Below the pieces are notes generated by a model. It made no database searches and had not been told where the DNA came from. It saw only the letters and a program-made list of their open reading frames with translations. From assembly GCA_030698575.1 (NCBI GenBank), contig JAUYMQ010000387.1, forward strand, positions 1 through 29,251: DNA of 29,251 nucleotides. The letters are read 5' to 3'. The position numbers and the translations under genes were made by a program. Each line of letters starts with the position of its first letter. The first letter of the stretch is position 1. Source of the DNA: Deltaproteobacteria bacterium. GTDB lineage: Bacteria > JAUYMQ01. Positions 21,565 to 29,251 of this stretch are shown here, in pieces.

Positions 21565-22842
21565 ATGACGGTAAAGTCGGTCAAGGGTTTTCGTGACACG
21601 CTTCCCGGCGAATCAAACGTCTGGCGCCGTGTCGAAGAGCGGATCAGGGGCGCGTTCCACACCTGGGGCTTTCAGGAAATCCTCCTGCCCTTCCTCGAGC
21701 GCACCGAGCTGTTCGCCCGCTCTCTCGGCGAGACCACCGAAGTCGTCGAGAAGCAGATGTACTCTTTCCAGGATCTCCGCGGCGAATCGCTCTCGCTTCG
21801 TCCCGAGGGAACGGCCTCGGCCGTCCGCGCCTACATCGAGAACCATCTCGATCAAGGCGATCCCATCGTGCGGCTGTTCTACACAGGCCCCATGTTCCGC
21901 TACGAGCGGCCGCAGAAAGGGCGATACCGCCAGTTCAACCAGATGGGGATAGAACTCATCGGCGACCCCTCTCCCGAAGCTGACGCCGAGGTGCTCTCGC
22001 TCCTCGACTACCTGCTTGCCCACGTCGGCGTGACCGACGTGACCCTCGCCATCAACAACCTCGGGCACGCGGGTTGCCGTCCAGCCTATCTCGATGCGCT
22101 TCGCGGCTATCTTGCATCCAGCCGGGAGGACCTCTGCGCGGACTGCCTCCGGAAGGCCGAGCAAAATCCCATGCGCGTGCTCGACTGCAAGGTCGAGGCG
22201 TGCATCGCGGTGGCCGCCGGCGCTCCCTCGATTCTCGATCACGTTTGCGCGGAGTGCCGGGCGCACTTCGAGGCCGTGCGGGCGCTCCTCGATCTGAACG
22301 GCGTGAAGTATGTGGTCGATCCCCGCATCGTGCGCGGTCTCGACTACTACGTGCGCACGGCCTTCGAGGCGACCTCCTCGCGGCTGGGGGCGCAGAACGC
22401 CGTTGCGGCCGGCGGGCGGTACGACGGACTGGTGAAGGCGCTGGGCGGCCCTGACGTCCCGGGGCTTGGCTTCGCGATCGGCATGGAGCGCCTCCTTGCG
22501 CTTCTGCCCGAAGACGCCGACGTTCCCTCCGACCGCCCGAGCGTCGCGATGGTGGGGGCCGGAAGCAACGAGGCTCGGCAGGCGGCCTTTCTGCTGGCGG
22601 ATCGGCTGCGCCGGAGCGGCGTCGCGGTGGGCTGGGGCGGTGGGCGAAGCCTCAAATCGCAGCTCCGCCGGGCGGACAAGGCGGGCGCGAGTTATGTCAT
22701 CATCCTCGGCGATGAGGAGCTGGAGAAAGACGAAGTGGTGCTCCGGGACATGCGGCACCAGTCCCAGGAACGCGTTCCCCGCGCGCGCGTGGGCGACATT
22801 CTGTTGAGAAGGCTCGGGCTGGACGAAACAGTAAAGGGTTAG
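21565..22842 (+). CDS. hisS: Histidine--tRNA ligase
   Basis: Charges tRNA-His with histidine in the cytoplasm. The 425 residues have the normal class II layout. The start VKGFRDTLP is typical of bacterial HisRS. Motif 1 lies around [10 protein letters not shown]. Motif 2 is [22 protein letters not shown]. The histidine-binding stretch [12 protein letters not shown] is present, and motif 3 is [11 protein letters not shown]. The C-terminal anticodon-binding domain (about 325-425) has [27 protein letters not shown] and [11 protein letters not shown] cysteine-containing insertion ([18 protein letters not shown]) resembles the CPxCR-like insert of many HisRS enzymes. The start ATG at 21565 fits the family and lies behind the predicted sigma-70 promoter. 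aspS follows after 44 bases, a pairing common in Gram-negative bacteria, so the two are probably co-transcribed. Confidence 0.97.
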   Translation: MTVKSVKGFRDTLPGESNVWRRVEERIRGAFHTWGFQEILLPFLERTELFARSLGETTEVVEKQMYSFQDLRGESLSLRPEGTASAVRAYIENHLDQGDPIVRLFYTGPMFRYERPQKGRYRQFNQMGIELIGDPSPEADAEVLSLLDYLLAHVGVTDVTLAINNLGHAGCRPAYLDALRGYLASSREDLCADCLRKAEQNPMRVLDCKVEACIAVAAGAPSILDHVCAECRAHFEAVRALLDLNGVKYVVDPRIVRGLDYYVRTAFEATSSRLGAQNAVAAGGRYDGLVKALGGPDVPGLGFAIGMERLLALLPEDADVPSDRPSVAMVGAGSNEARQAAFLLADRLRRSGVAVGWGGGRSLKSQLRRADKAGASYVIILGDEELEKDEVVLRDMRHQSQERVPRARVGDILLRRLGLDETVKG

Positions 22843-22886
22843 GCGGGACGCTTCTGTTCCCGGGGCGTGCCCATAGAGGAACTCTC

Positions 22887-24695
22887 GTGTCGGAACCGCT
22901 GGGCGATCTTACGAGAACACACAGTTGCGGCGCGCTCCGGAAGGAAGACGTCGGCCGCGAGGTATGCCTGCTCGGCTGGGTCGGCCGGCGCCGCGATCAC
23001 GGCGGCATCGTCTTCGTCGATCTGCGCGATCGGGAGGGGCTCGTTCAGGTGGTTTTCCGCCCCGAGACCCAGCCCGAGGCGCACGCGAAGGCCGGGCGGC
23101 TGCGCAACGAGTTCGTGATCGGGCTGCGCGGCCGGGTGGCCGCACGCTCGCCCGAAACCGTCAATTCCGATCTCCCCACGGGCGAGGTGGAGGTCGAGGT
23201 CGAGACGCTGGCCATCCTGAACGAGTCACGCCCCGTTCCCTTCGAGATCGAGGACGGCGTCACCGCCGACGAGAGCGTTCGCCTCCGGTACCGCTACCTC
23301 GATCTCCGCCGGCCGGAGGCGCAGGGGCGACTCATCCAGCGCCACCGGCTCACGCAATCGGTCAGGCGGTATTTCGACGAGCAGGGGTTCATCGAGATCG
23401 AAACGCCCACCCTCACAAAGAGCACGCCGGAGGGGGCGCGGGATTTCCTCGTTCCGAGCCGGCTCACGCCGGGGAGCTTCTACGCGCTCCCCCAGTCGCC
23501 GCAGCTGTTCAAGCAACTCCTGATGGTCAGCGGCTTCGAGCGCTATTTCCAGATCGTCAAATGCTTCCGCGACGAAGATTTCCGCGCCGACCGGCAGCCG
23601 GAGTTCACCCAGATCGACATCGAGATGAGCTTCGTCCGGCCCGAGGACATCTACGGGATGATGGAGGGGATGATCGGGGCGATCTGGCGCGACGTGCTGG
23701 GAATGGATCTGAAGTTTCCGTTCGGGCGCCTCGCATATAAAGAAGCGATAGAACGCTACGGGGTCGACAATCCGGACAGGCGCTTCGGGCTGGAGCTGGC
23801 CGATCTTACTGGTGCGCTGGGCGGGAGCGAGTTCAAGGTCTTCGGCGACGCCATTCGCGCGGGCGGAATAGTGAAAGGGCTCCGGCTGCCCGGCGGCGGC
23901 GGGCTCAGCCGGAAGGATCTCGATGAGCTGCCCGAGTTCGTCAAGCCGTTCGGCGCCCGTGGGGTGGCCTGGGTGCGGCTTCAGGCGGAAGGCTGGCAGT
24001 CGCCCATCGCGAAGTTCATCGGGCCGGAGGAGAAGCAGGCGATCGAGTCGGCTCTCGGCGGAAAGCAGGGCGACATCCTGCTCTTCGTGGCCGACTCGCC
24101 CCGGGTCGTGAACGACTCGCTCGGGAGGCTCAGGCTTCACCTGGGGCAGAAGCTCGGGCTCATCGAAGCGGGCAGGTTCGAGTTCGTCTGGATCACCGAC
24201 TTCCCGCTGCTGGCCTACGATCACAACGAGAAGCGCGACGTGGCGGTGCACCACCCCTTCACCTCCCCGCGGGAAGAGGACGTGCCGCTTCTCGATAGCG
24301 ACAGGGGCGCCGTTCGCGCGGCGGCCTACGATCTGGTGCTGAACGGCACCGAGATTGGAGGCGGCAGCATCCGGAATCACAGGCGGGACGTGCAGCAGAA
24401 GATCTTCGCGATCCTGGGGCTGTCCGAGGAGGAGGCAAAGTCCAAGTTCGGGTTCCTGCTTGATGCGCTCTCCTATGGCGCGCCCCCCCACGGCGGCATC
24501 GCCTTCGGGCTCGACCGGCTCGCCATGATCATCTCCGGATCAACTTCGATTCGCGACGTCATTGCGTTTCCGAAGACGCAAAAGGGGGTCGATCTCATGA
24601 CCGAGGCGCCGAGCCGGGTCGATCCGGCGCAGCTCCGGGAGATTGGCATCCGCCTGGCCGGGAAACCGGACGGCGGGACAAAGGAGCCCGGATGA
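22887..24695 (+). CDS. aspS: Aspartate--tRNA ligase, probably non-discriminating (Asp/Asn)
   Basis: This 602-residue class IIb synthetase starts at GTG 22887 with AGAGGA six bases upstream. It has the N-terminal anticodon-binding OB domain (about 15-115), the catalytic core with [56 protein letters not shown] (motif 2) and [13 protein letters not shown] (motif 3). The bacterial GAD insertion lies at about 290-420. In the OB domain the segment reads RRRDHGGI. E. coli-type discriminating enzymes have Leu at the His position, while non-discriminating enzymes that also charge tRNA-Asn have His. A second reported determinant, Gly near position 81-83, appears to be Glu here (SPETVN). The call of relaxed specificity is therefore moderate and would imply a GatCAB amidotransferase elsewhere. 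Confidence 0.96.
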   Translation: MSEPLGDLTRTHSCGALRKEDVGREVCLLGWVGRRRDHGGIVFVDLRDREGLVQVVFRPETQPEAHAKAGRLRNEFVIGLRGRVAARSPETVNSDLPTGEVEVEVETLAILNESRPVPFEIEDGVTADESVRLRYRYLDLRRPEAQGRLIQRHRLTQSVRRYFDEQGFIEIETPTLTKSTPEGARDFLVPSRLTPGSFYALPQSPQLFKQLLMVSGFERYFQIVKCFRDEDFRADRQPEFTQIDIEMSFVRPEDIYGMMEGMIGAIWRDVLGMDLKFPFGRLAYKEAIERYGVDNPDRRFGLELADLTGALGGSEFKVFGDAIRAGGIVKGLRLPGGGGLSRKDLDELPEFVKPFGARGVAWVRLQAEGWQSPIAKFIGPEEKQAIESALGGKQGDILLFVADSPRVVNDSLGRLRLHLGQKLGLIEAGRFEFVWITDFPLLAYDHNEKRDVAVHHPFTSPREEDVPLLDSDRGAVRAAAYDLVLNGTEIGGGSIRNHRRDVQQKIFAILGLSEEEAKSKFGFLLDALSYGAPPHGGIAFGLDRLAMIISGSTSIRDVIAFPKTQKGVDLMTEAPSRVDPAQLREIGIRLAGKPDGGTKEPG

Positions 24696-24708
24696 TGGAG
24701 GCGCCGCC

Positions 24709-26388
24709 ATGAGCTGGCCAGTCCCCGATCGAACAATTGTCGAGAAGCCCTTCGACGTGGTGATCATCGGCGGCGGCGTGAACGGCACGGGGGTCGCCCG
24801 CGACTGCGCGATGCGCGGCCTGCGCACGCTGCTGCTGGAGAAGAACGACTTCTCGAGCGGGACCAGCTGGGCGTCGAGCGGCATGATCCACGGCGGCCTG
24901 CGCTACCTCGGCTACGACAGGAACACCACGCGGATCAGCTGCGAGGACTCCGGTTACATCCAGGGCATAGCGCCCCACCTCATCTTCCGCATTCCCTTCC
25001 TCCACCCGGTTTTCAAGGGCGATCGCTACGGCCTCGAGCTGATGGAGATCGTCATGAAGGCCTACGACAGCTTCCGCGAGCTCAAGGGCGGCAAGGAGCA
25101 CACGCGCCTCACCCGCGACGAGGCCGTCGCCCTCGAGCCCGGGCTCAACCCCGACGTCGCAGGCGCGCTCACCTGGGACGAGTGGGGCATCGACGTTCCC
25201 CGGTTGTGCTTCGCGAACGCCCTGGCGGCGAGAGAGGAAGGCGCGGTCATCATGAACCACGCCGAGGTCATCGATCTCCGGCTCGACGGCCAGGGAAACG
25301 TGACCGGCCTCAGCGCGCGCCACCTGCTCTCGAAGGAGACCTTCAGCGTCGAGGCGAAGATTACGGTGAACTGCGCCGGGCCCTGGGTGCCGCGGGTGGC
25401 CCAGATGGCGGGCGTCGTAGTGCCGCTCAGGCTCGGGAAGGGCATTCACGTGGTCTACGACCGGCGAATCTCGAACATGGCGATCACCGCGCAGGCGATC
25501 GACGGGCGCGGCATCTTCCTTTCGCCCCACGAGAACGTCAGCTGGATCGGCACCACCGACGACGATTACTACGGCGACGTGGATGATCTCGCGGCGACAA
25601 ACGACGAGGTCGAGTATCTCGTCGAGGGAATGACGCGTGTATTTCCGAAGATTCGCGACTACCGGCGCAGCCGGGTGACGGTGGGGCTCAGGCCGACGCT
25701 CTACGACTGGGGCAAGTACGAGGACGACCTATCGCGCCGGTACGAGGTGGTGGATCACGATGCGCGCGACGGTGTGGCCGGCTTCGTCACGCTGGCCGGC
25801 GGAAAGCTCGCCGCCTACCGGCTCATGGCCCAGGACACGACCGATCTTGTCGCGAAAAAGCTCGGCGTCGAGGCTTCCTGCCGGACCCACACGGAGCCAC
25901 TGCCGGGGGCGCACGGTTACGCCGACACGCCGCGGATCGCCGAGACGGCCGGGATCCCGCTCTTCACCGCCGAGCGCACCGCGTTCCGGCACGGGGATCG
26001 CACCGGGCGCGTGCTCGCTTCGATCGAGAAGCACCCTCGCTGGTCGCGCGAGGTCTGCGTATGCGAACAGGTCACCGAGGCCGAGGTTCGCCACTGCGTC
26101 CGGACGGAGCTGGCCAGCACCATCTCGGATCTCTGGTTCCGCGCCCGGCTCGGCATGGGTTCCTGCCACGGGATGGGCTGCGCGCCGCGAGCCGCGCAGA
26201 TACTGGCCGAGGAGCACAATCTCGGGCCGCGCGATGCGCACGAGGAGGTTGCGCGGTTTCTCGAGCAGCGGTGGCGCGACAAGGTTCCCGCCCTCGACGG
26301 CCTCGAGCTGGCCCAGGAAGAGCTGGCGCGCGGGGTCTATCTCGGCGCCTATGGCTACGACGAGTTCCGCGAGGACGACGGACATTGA
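24709..26388 (+). CDS. glpA: Anaerobic-type glycerol-3-phosphate dehydrogenase, subunit A
   Basis: The FAD subunit that oxidises sn-glycerol 3-phosphate to dihydroxyacetone phosphate and passes electrons to GlpB/GlpC and quinone. It has 559 residues from ATG 24709, with GGAGG seven bases upstream. The FAD-binding motif DVVIIGGGVNGTGVARD is near residue 12, followed by the GlpA/GlpD signature GTSWASSGMIHGGLRYL and the substrate-domain motif SWIGTTDDDYYGDVDDL. The C-terminal BFD-like [2Fe-2S] region, which separates GlpA from GlpD, has C450-V-C452 and C486-HGMG-C491. The gene starts 13 bases after the aspS stop, and glpB follows after 28 bases, so it may be read together with hisS-aspS. No separate promoter was seen in the short gap. 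Confidence 0.93.
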   Translation: MSWPVPDRTIVEKPFDVVIIGGGVNGTGVARDCAMRGLRTLLLEKNDFSSGTSWASSGMIHGGLRYLGYDRNTTRISCEDSGYIQGIAPHLIFRIPFLHPVFKGDRYGLELMEIVMKAYDSFRELKGGKEHTRLTRDEAVALEPGLNPDVAGALTWDEWGIDVPRLCFANALAAREEGAVIMNHAEVIDLRLDGQGNVTGLSARHLLSKETFSVEAKITVNCAGPWVPRVAQMAGVVVPLRLGKGIHVVYDRRISNMAITAQAIDGRGIFLSPHENVSWIGTTDDDYYGDVDDLAATNDEVEYLVEGMTRVFPKIRDYRRSRVTVGLRPTLYDWGKYEDDLSRRYEVVDHDARDGVAGFVTLAGGKLAAYRLMAQDTTDLVAKKLGVEASCRTHTEPLPGAHGYADTPRIAETAGIPLFTAERTAFRHGDRTGRVLASIEKHPRWSREVCVCEQVTEAEVRHCVRTELASTISDLWFRARLGMGSCHGMGCAPRAAQILAEEHNLGPRDAHEEVARFLEQRWRDKVPALDGLELAQEELARGVYLGAYGYDEFREDDGH

Positions 26389-26416
26389 TTGAAACCGGCA
26401 CCAGGGAGCATGCGAT

Positions 26417-27802
26417 TTGAAGGTGCGATCCGACATCGTGGTGATCGGCGGCGGGCTCGCGGGCATCACGGCGGCGATGCGCGCGGCGAGCCTGGGGCGC
26501 GAGGTCACGGTGATCCGGAAGGCCTACGGCGCCACCGCCGTCGGCTGCGGCGCCTTCGACGTGCTCGGCACCCACGGCGGCGATCTGCTCCACAGCGCCT
26601 TCGACCTCCGCAAGGGCGCGCAGTACGCGCCGCCGCATGATCTATTCCGCCTCATCACGCGCCGTCCGGCCCACCCCTACGCGCTCTTCGTCGAGCAGGA
26701 CGAAGGCTCGGAGAAAGCCGTCTGGAAATCCTTCCGCCCGCGCTTCGACGTGGCCGCCTCATTCATCCTCGACCGCCTCGCCAAGGCGGGTTACGAGCTC
26801 GAGGGAAGCGCCGAGGCGATCACCCCGCACCCGACGGCGATGGGCACGCTGCGCTGGACGAACTTCGCGCCTGTGTCGATCCACCGGGGCAACGTCAACG
26901 GTTGGCGCAAGGGAGGCGTCGTTTTCGTCGGCATCGACGGCGTGGACACTTTCGACACCGCCTTCGCGAGCCGGAGCTTGTCGGCCCTCCTCGCGGAGCA
27001 GGGCAGCGCCGACGCCGGCAGCTTCGACGCGCGGACGGTGACGCTTCCCTGGGGGCGCAAGCAAGGCGGCATGACGCCCGCGGAGGTGGCGCGCGAGCTG
27101 GACGATCCCGAGCGGCGGGAGAGCTTCGTCGCGGCGGTCGAGAGCGAGCTTGCCGGCCAGGACGCCGATCATCTGGTCATGGCCCCCGTGCTTGGAATCG
27201 ATTCACACGCCGAGACGCTCCATCTGCTCGAGAAGCGCACGGGGGCGCGGGTCTGCGAGCCGATCATTCCCGCGCCGCATGCGATCCACGGCCTCCGGCT
27301 TCAGAAGGCGCTTGATCGTGCTCTCGAGTCGGCCGGCGTGCGGCTGGTCCAGGCGCATGTTGCGGGCTTCGACGCCGCGGGATCGGTTATCAGGATGCTT
27401 CGAGGAGAGGGTGACGATGGCCCGTTCGAAGCCGAGGCCCGACGCTTCGTGCTGGCCACCGGACGTTTCTTCGGCGGCGGGCTCGTGAGCCAGAACGGAA
27501 TGAGAGAGACCGTTTTCAACCTGCCCATCTACCACGGCGGCCGGCCCGTCCGCGAGCGGCCGCCCTTCGCCCTCCTGCGCGAACGTTACTGGTCGCGGCA
27601 GCCGGCCTTTGAAGCGGGGCTGCGCGCGGGGCGCGATCTCCGTCCGGTCGACGGGACGGGGCGGGTCGCCTACGCGAACCTGCACGCCGCCGGCTCGATC
27701 TTGGGCGGTTTTGATCTTGCCGCCGACGGCACGGGCCAGGGCGTCGACGCGCTCACCGGTTACGAGGCGGGCTCGCTTGCCGCGAAGGACGTACAGGCGT
27801 GA
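26417..27802 (+). CDS. glpB: Anaerobic-type glycerol-3-phosphate dehydrogenase, subunit B
   Basis: A 461-residue flavoprotein subunit that partners GlpA. The N-terminal dinucleotide-binding motif is DIVVIGGGLAGITAAMRAASLG, followed by AYGATAVGCGAFDVLG. The C-terminal part has FVLATGRFFGGGL and NLHAAGSILGGFDLAADGTGQGVDALTGYEAG, which are GlpB-like. The start is a TTG at 26417 with AGGGAG eight bases upstream; GTG at 26423 is the alternative. Nearby ATG codons are in other frames. The stop overlaps the GTG start of the ferredoxin-like gene (GTGA at 27799-27802), which shows translational coupling. Length and order follow a glpABC operon. The gene looks intact. Confidence 0.88.
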   Translation: MKVRSDIVVIGGGLAGITAAMRAASLGREVTVIRKAYGATAVGCGAFDVLGTHGGDLLHSAFDLRKGAQYAPPHDLFRLITRRPAHPYALFVEQDEGSEKAVWKSFRPRFDVAASFILDRLAKAGYELEGSAEAITPHPTAMGTLRWTNFAPVSIHRGNVNGWRKGGVVFVGIDGVDTFDTAFASRSLSALLAEQGSADAGSFDARTVTLPWGRKQGGMTPAEVARELDDPERRESFVAAVESELAGQDADHLVMAPVLGIDSHAETLHLLEKRTGARVCEPIIPAPHAIHGLRLQKALDRALESAGVRLVQAHVAGFDAAGSVIRMLRGEGDDGPFEAEARRFVLATGRFFGGGLVSQNGMRETVFNLPIYHGGRPVRERPPFALLRERYWSRQPAFEAGLRAGRDLRPVDGTGRVAYANLHAAGSILGGFDLAADGTGQGVDALTGYEAGSLAAKDVQA

Positions 27803-28245
27803 ACCGAAAGAGATTTCTGACCTACGCATTCCTGGCGAAGTACTACTTCGGCCACCATCTCGGCCGGCTTCTGCCGTCGCGCCGGAAGCCGGGCGGCGGG
27901 CTGGACAAGTTCCTCGAGAACTACCGCGCCGATCGCATTCAGGCGTTGACCCCCGAGGAGCGCGCCGCGTTGCCCGACATGCAGTCTTGCGTCAGCTGCG
28001 GCCTGTGCACGAGCAGTTGCGTTCTCACCGCACCTCCGGGCAACCTGACCGAGACGCCCCCGATCGACCCGCGCGCGGTGGCTGTTTCGTACTCGCGCGC
28101 GATCCCGGAATTCTGGTCGCTGCGCGGCGTCGTCGAGCGCTGCAAGGGGTGCGGGCTCTGCGAGGAAGTCTGCCCGACCGACACGCCGCTCTTGAGGATG
28201 GTCCGCTTCATCGACGACAAGAGCCGGGAGTCCGCCCCGGCCTGA
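27799..28245 (+). CDS. Short GlpC-like 2x[4Fe-4S] ferredoxin-type protein
   Basis: A 148-residue protein with two cluster motifs: C64-x2-C67-x2-C70-x3-C74 and C115-x2-C118-x2-C121-x3-C125-P. These are the hallmark of electron-transfer subunits such as GlpC and HdrC. Classical GlpC is about 400 residues because it continues into two CCG (Cys-Cys-Gly) domains. Those are absent here, so this resembles the N-terminal third of GlpC or an HdrC-type protein. Its position, overlapping glpB by four bases, says it carries electrons from GlpAB. The N-terminal stretch (FLTYAFLAKYYFGHHLGRLL) is partly hydrophobic and could touch the membrane. The GTG start at 27799 is supported by the overlap. A separate quinone-reacting partner would be needed. 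Confidence 0.82.
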   Translation: MNRKRFLTYAFLAKYYFGHHLGRLLPSRRKPGGGLDKFLENYRADRIQALTPEERAALPDMQSCVSCGLCTSSCVLTAPPGNLTETPPIDPRAVAVSYSRAIPEFWSLRGVVERCKGCGLCEEVCPTDTPLLRMVRFIDDKSRESAPA

Positions 28246-28273
28246 GAGTTCCGCCGCTCCGGAGAAAGCCCCG

Positions 28274-29251
28274 ATGCCTGGAACGCCCCTTGCCCCCAGC
28301 CCGCCCGCCCGCCTCGAGGCCCTGAAGACACTCTTTCCGCCCGAACGAATCTCGGTCACCACGCCCGATCGCATCGCCTACGCGCGCGACCTGTGGCCCA
28401 TGGGGCAGTTCTGGGCGCGGAAGGGCGAGTTCCCCCATCCGCCCGACGCGATCGTCTGGCCTGAAACCCTCGACGAGATTTCGGCGCTTCTGCGTCTGGC
28501 GAACGCCGAGCGCTTTCCCGTGATTCCGATGGGTGCCGGCTCGGGCGTGTGCGGCGGGACGATCGCCATGCAGGGCGGCGTGATCCTCGATCTGAAGCGG
28601 ATGAAGCGTGTGCGCGAGCTCGACGAGGCGTCGCTGCTGGTCACGGCCGAGGCGGGGATCATCGGGCAGCATCTGGAAGAGTGGCTGAACGGTCGCGGCT
28701 ACACCCTCGGGCACTTTCCGTCGAGCATCTACTGCTCGAGCTTCGGCGGCTGGCTCGCCACACGGAGCGCCGGGCAGCTTTCGACCAAGTACGGGAAGAT
28801 CGAGGACATGGTGATGGGGCTCGAAGGGGTGCTCCCTGATGGGTCTCGCTTTTCCTCCAAAGTAACGCCGCGCACAGCCGCCGGCCCCCGCTTCGATCAA
28901 TTTTTTATAGGGAGCGAGGGGACGCTCGGGGTCATCACGGCGGGGACCTGTCGGGTGCGGCCGGTGGCCGAGGCGCGGCACTTCGCGGGTTACGTTTACC
29001 CCGACGTGTCCACCGGACTCCGGGCCATTCGCATGCTCATGCGCGCGGGGCTCGACCCGGCCGCAGTTCGCCTCTACGACGAGATGGACACCACGATGAC
29101 CATGACGGCGCTCGGCCTCGACGTGTCGGGGTGCCTGCTGATTCTCGTCTTCGAGGACGTCCAGGCGCTGATCGACGCGAAGACCAGCCTCGCCGATCGC
29201 ATCTGCCGCGAGCAAGAGGGCTGCCAGCCGATGGGCCCCGGCCCGGGCGAG
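28274..29251 (+). CDS. FAD-linked oxidase, alkyl-DHAP synthase-like (3' end outside window)
   Basis: The frame runs from ATG 28274 (GGAGAAAG 7 bases upstream) to the window edge, giving 326 residues with no stop. It has the PCMH/VAO-type FAD-binding domain: PDAIVWPETLDEISALLRLAN, VIPMGAGSGVCGG, GVILDLKRMKRV, GHFPSS and FFIGSEGTLGVIT. The segment SFGGWLATRSAGQLSTKYGKIEDMVMGLE is very close in pattern to alkyldihydroxyacetonephosphate synthase and its bacterial relatives, as is PAAVRLYDEMDT. Glycolate/D-lactate oxidase subunit D is the main alternative. Directly after glpA-glpB, whose product is DHAP, an ether-lipid or DHAP-linked role is attractive but inferred. The C-terminal active-site histidines lie beyond the window. 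Confidence 0.82.
   Translation, partial: MPGTPLAPSPPARLEALKTLFPPERISVTTPDRIAYARDLWPMGQFWARKGEFPHPPDAIVWPETLDEISALLRLANAERFPVIPMGAGSGVCGGTIAMQGGVILDLKRMKRVRELDEASLLVTAEAGIIGQHLEEWLNGRGYTLGHFPSSIYCSSFGGWLATRSAGQLSTKYGKIEDMVMGLEGVLPDGSRFSSKVTPRTAAGPRFDQFFIGSEGTLGVITAGTCRVRPVAEARHFAGYVYPDVSTGLRAIRMLMRAGLDPAAVRLYDEMDTTMTMTALGLDVSGCLLILVFEDVQALIDAKTSLADRICREQEGCQPMGPGPGE

Noticed and set aside
1-29251. CRISPR arrays, tRNA genes, insertion sequences, phage or defence genes
   Set aside because: No regular direct-repeat array, no recognisable tRNA, and no transposase, integrase, toxin or nuclease defence motif was found in any supported frame.

Overview
The window is a high-GC bacterial chromosome segment. 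It most likely comes from a Gram-negative, diderm bacterium. The reasons are several C-terminal PEP-CTERM-type sorting signals (the exosortase system is known from Gram-negative bacteria), sigma-54 type promoters, a glpAB-type anaerobic glycerol-3-phosphate dehydrogenase and a hisS-aspS pair. A deltaproteobacterial-type lineage is plausible, but the sequence does not settle the taxon. No tRNA, rRNA, CRISPR array, transposase or phage gene was seen.

Layout. 1-267: end of a membrane protein gene. 332-2299: uvrC (nucleotide excision repair). 2300-5456: a surface/secreted protein block. It starts with a PEP-CTERM protein behind a near-perfect sigma-54 promoter, then an intrinsic terminator, a secreted Cys-rich protein and a small membrane-anchored protein. 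5475-7490 (minus): a secreted zinc metalloprotease with HEAT-like repeats, Cys-rich repeats and an IPTL-like C-terminal anchor. 7694-10477 (minus): a membrane domain plus spermidine-synthase-like domain, normally one protein, here cut by an in-frame TGA. 10478-11082: a divergent regulatory region. 11083-13450: three tandem PEP-CTERM genes (the third broken by an amber codon), closed by a strong terminator. 13626-17295: a three-gene operon encoding a dockerin-bearing zincin-like protein, a secreted protein of unknown role, and a cohesin-domain protein with thrombospondin-3-type repeats and a C-terminal membrane anchor. 17356-21419: comEC translationally coupled to a GGDEF diguanylate cyclase. 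21565-24695: hisS and aspS. 24709-29251: glpA, glpB, a short 2x[4Fe-4S] protein and the start of an FAD-linked oxidase resembling alkyl-DHAP synthase.

How the parts work together. The accessory middle (2.3-17.3 kb) looks like a cell-envelope/extracellular-matrix island. Two PEP-CTERM transcription units carry the same regulatory layout: a pair of GGGAAAA/TTTTCCC inverted-repeat sites about 30 bp apart, lying about 100-125 bp upstream of a -24/-12 sigma-54 promoter. This fits control by one sigma-54 activator (PrsR-like, inferred). Beside them, a cohesin on a membrane-anchored protein and a dockerin on a secreted zincin-like protein, in one operon, suggest a small surface-docking system outside any cellulosome. 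The flanks (uvrC, comEC, hisS-aspS, glpAB) are ordinary housekeeping genes.
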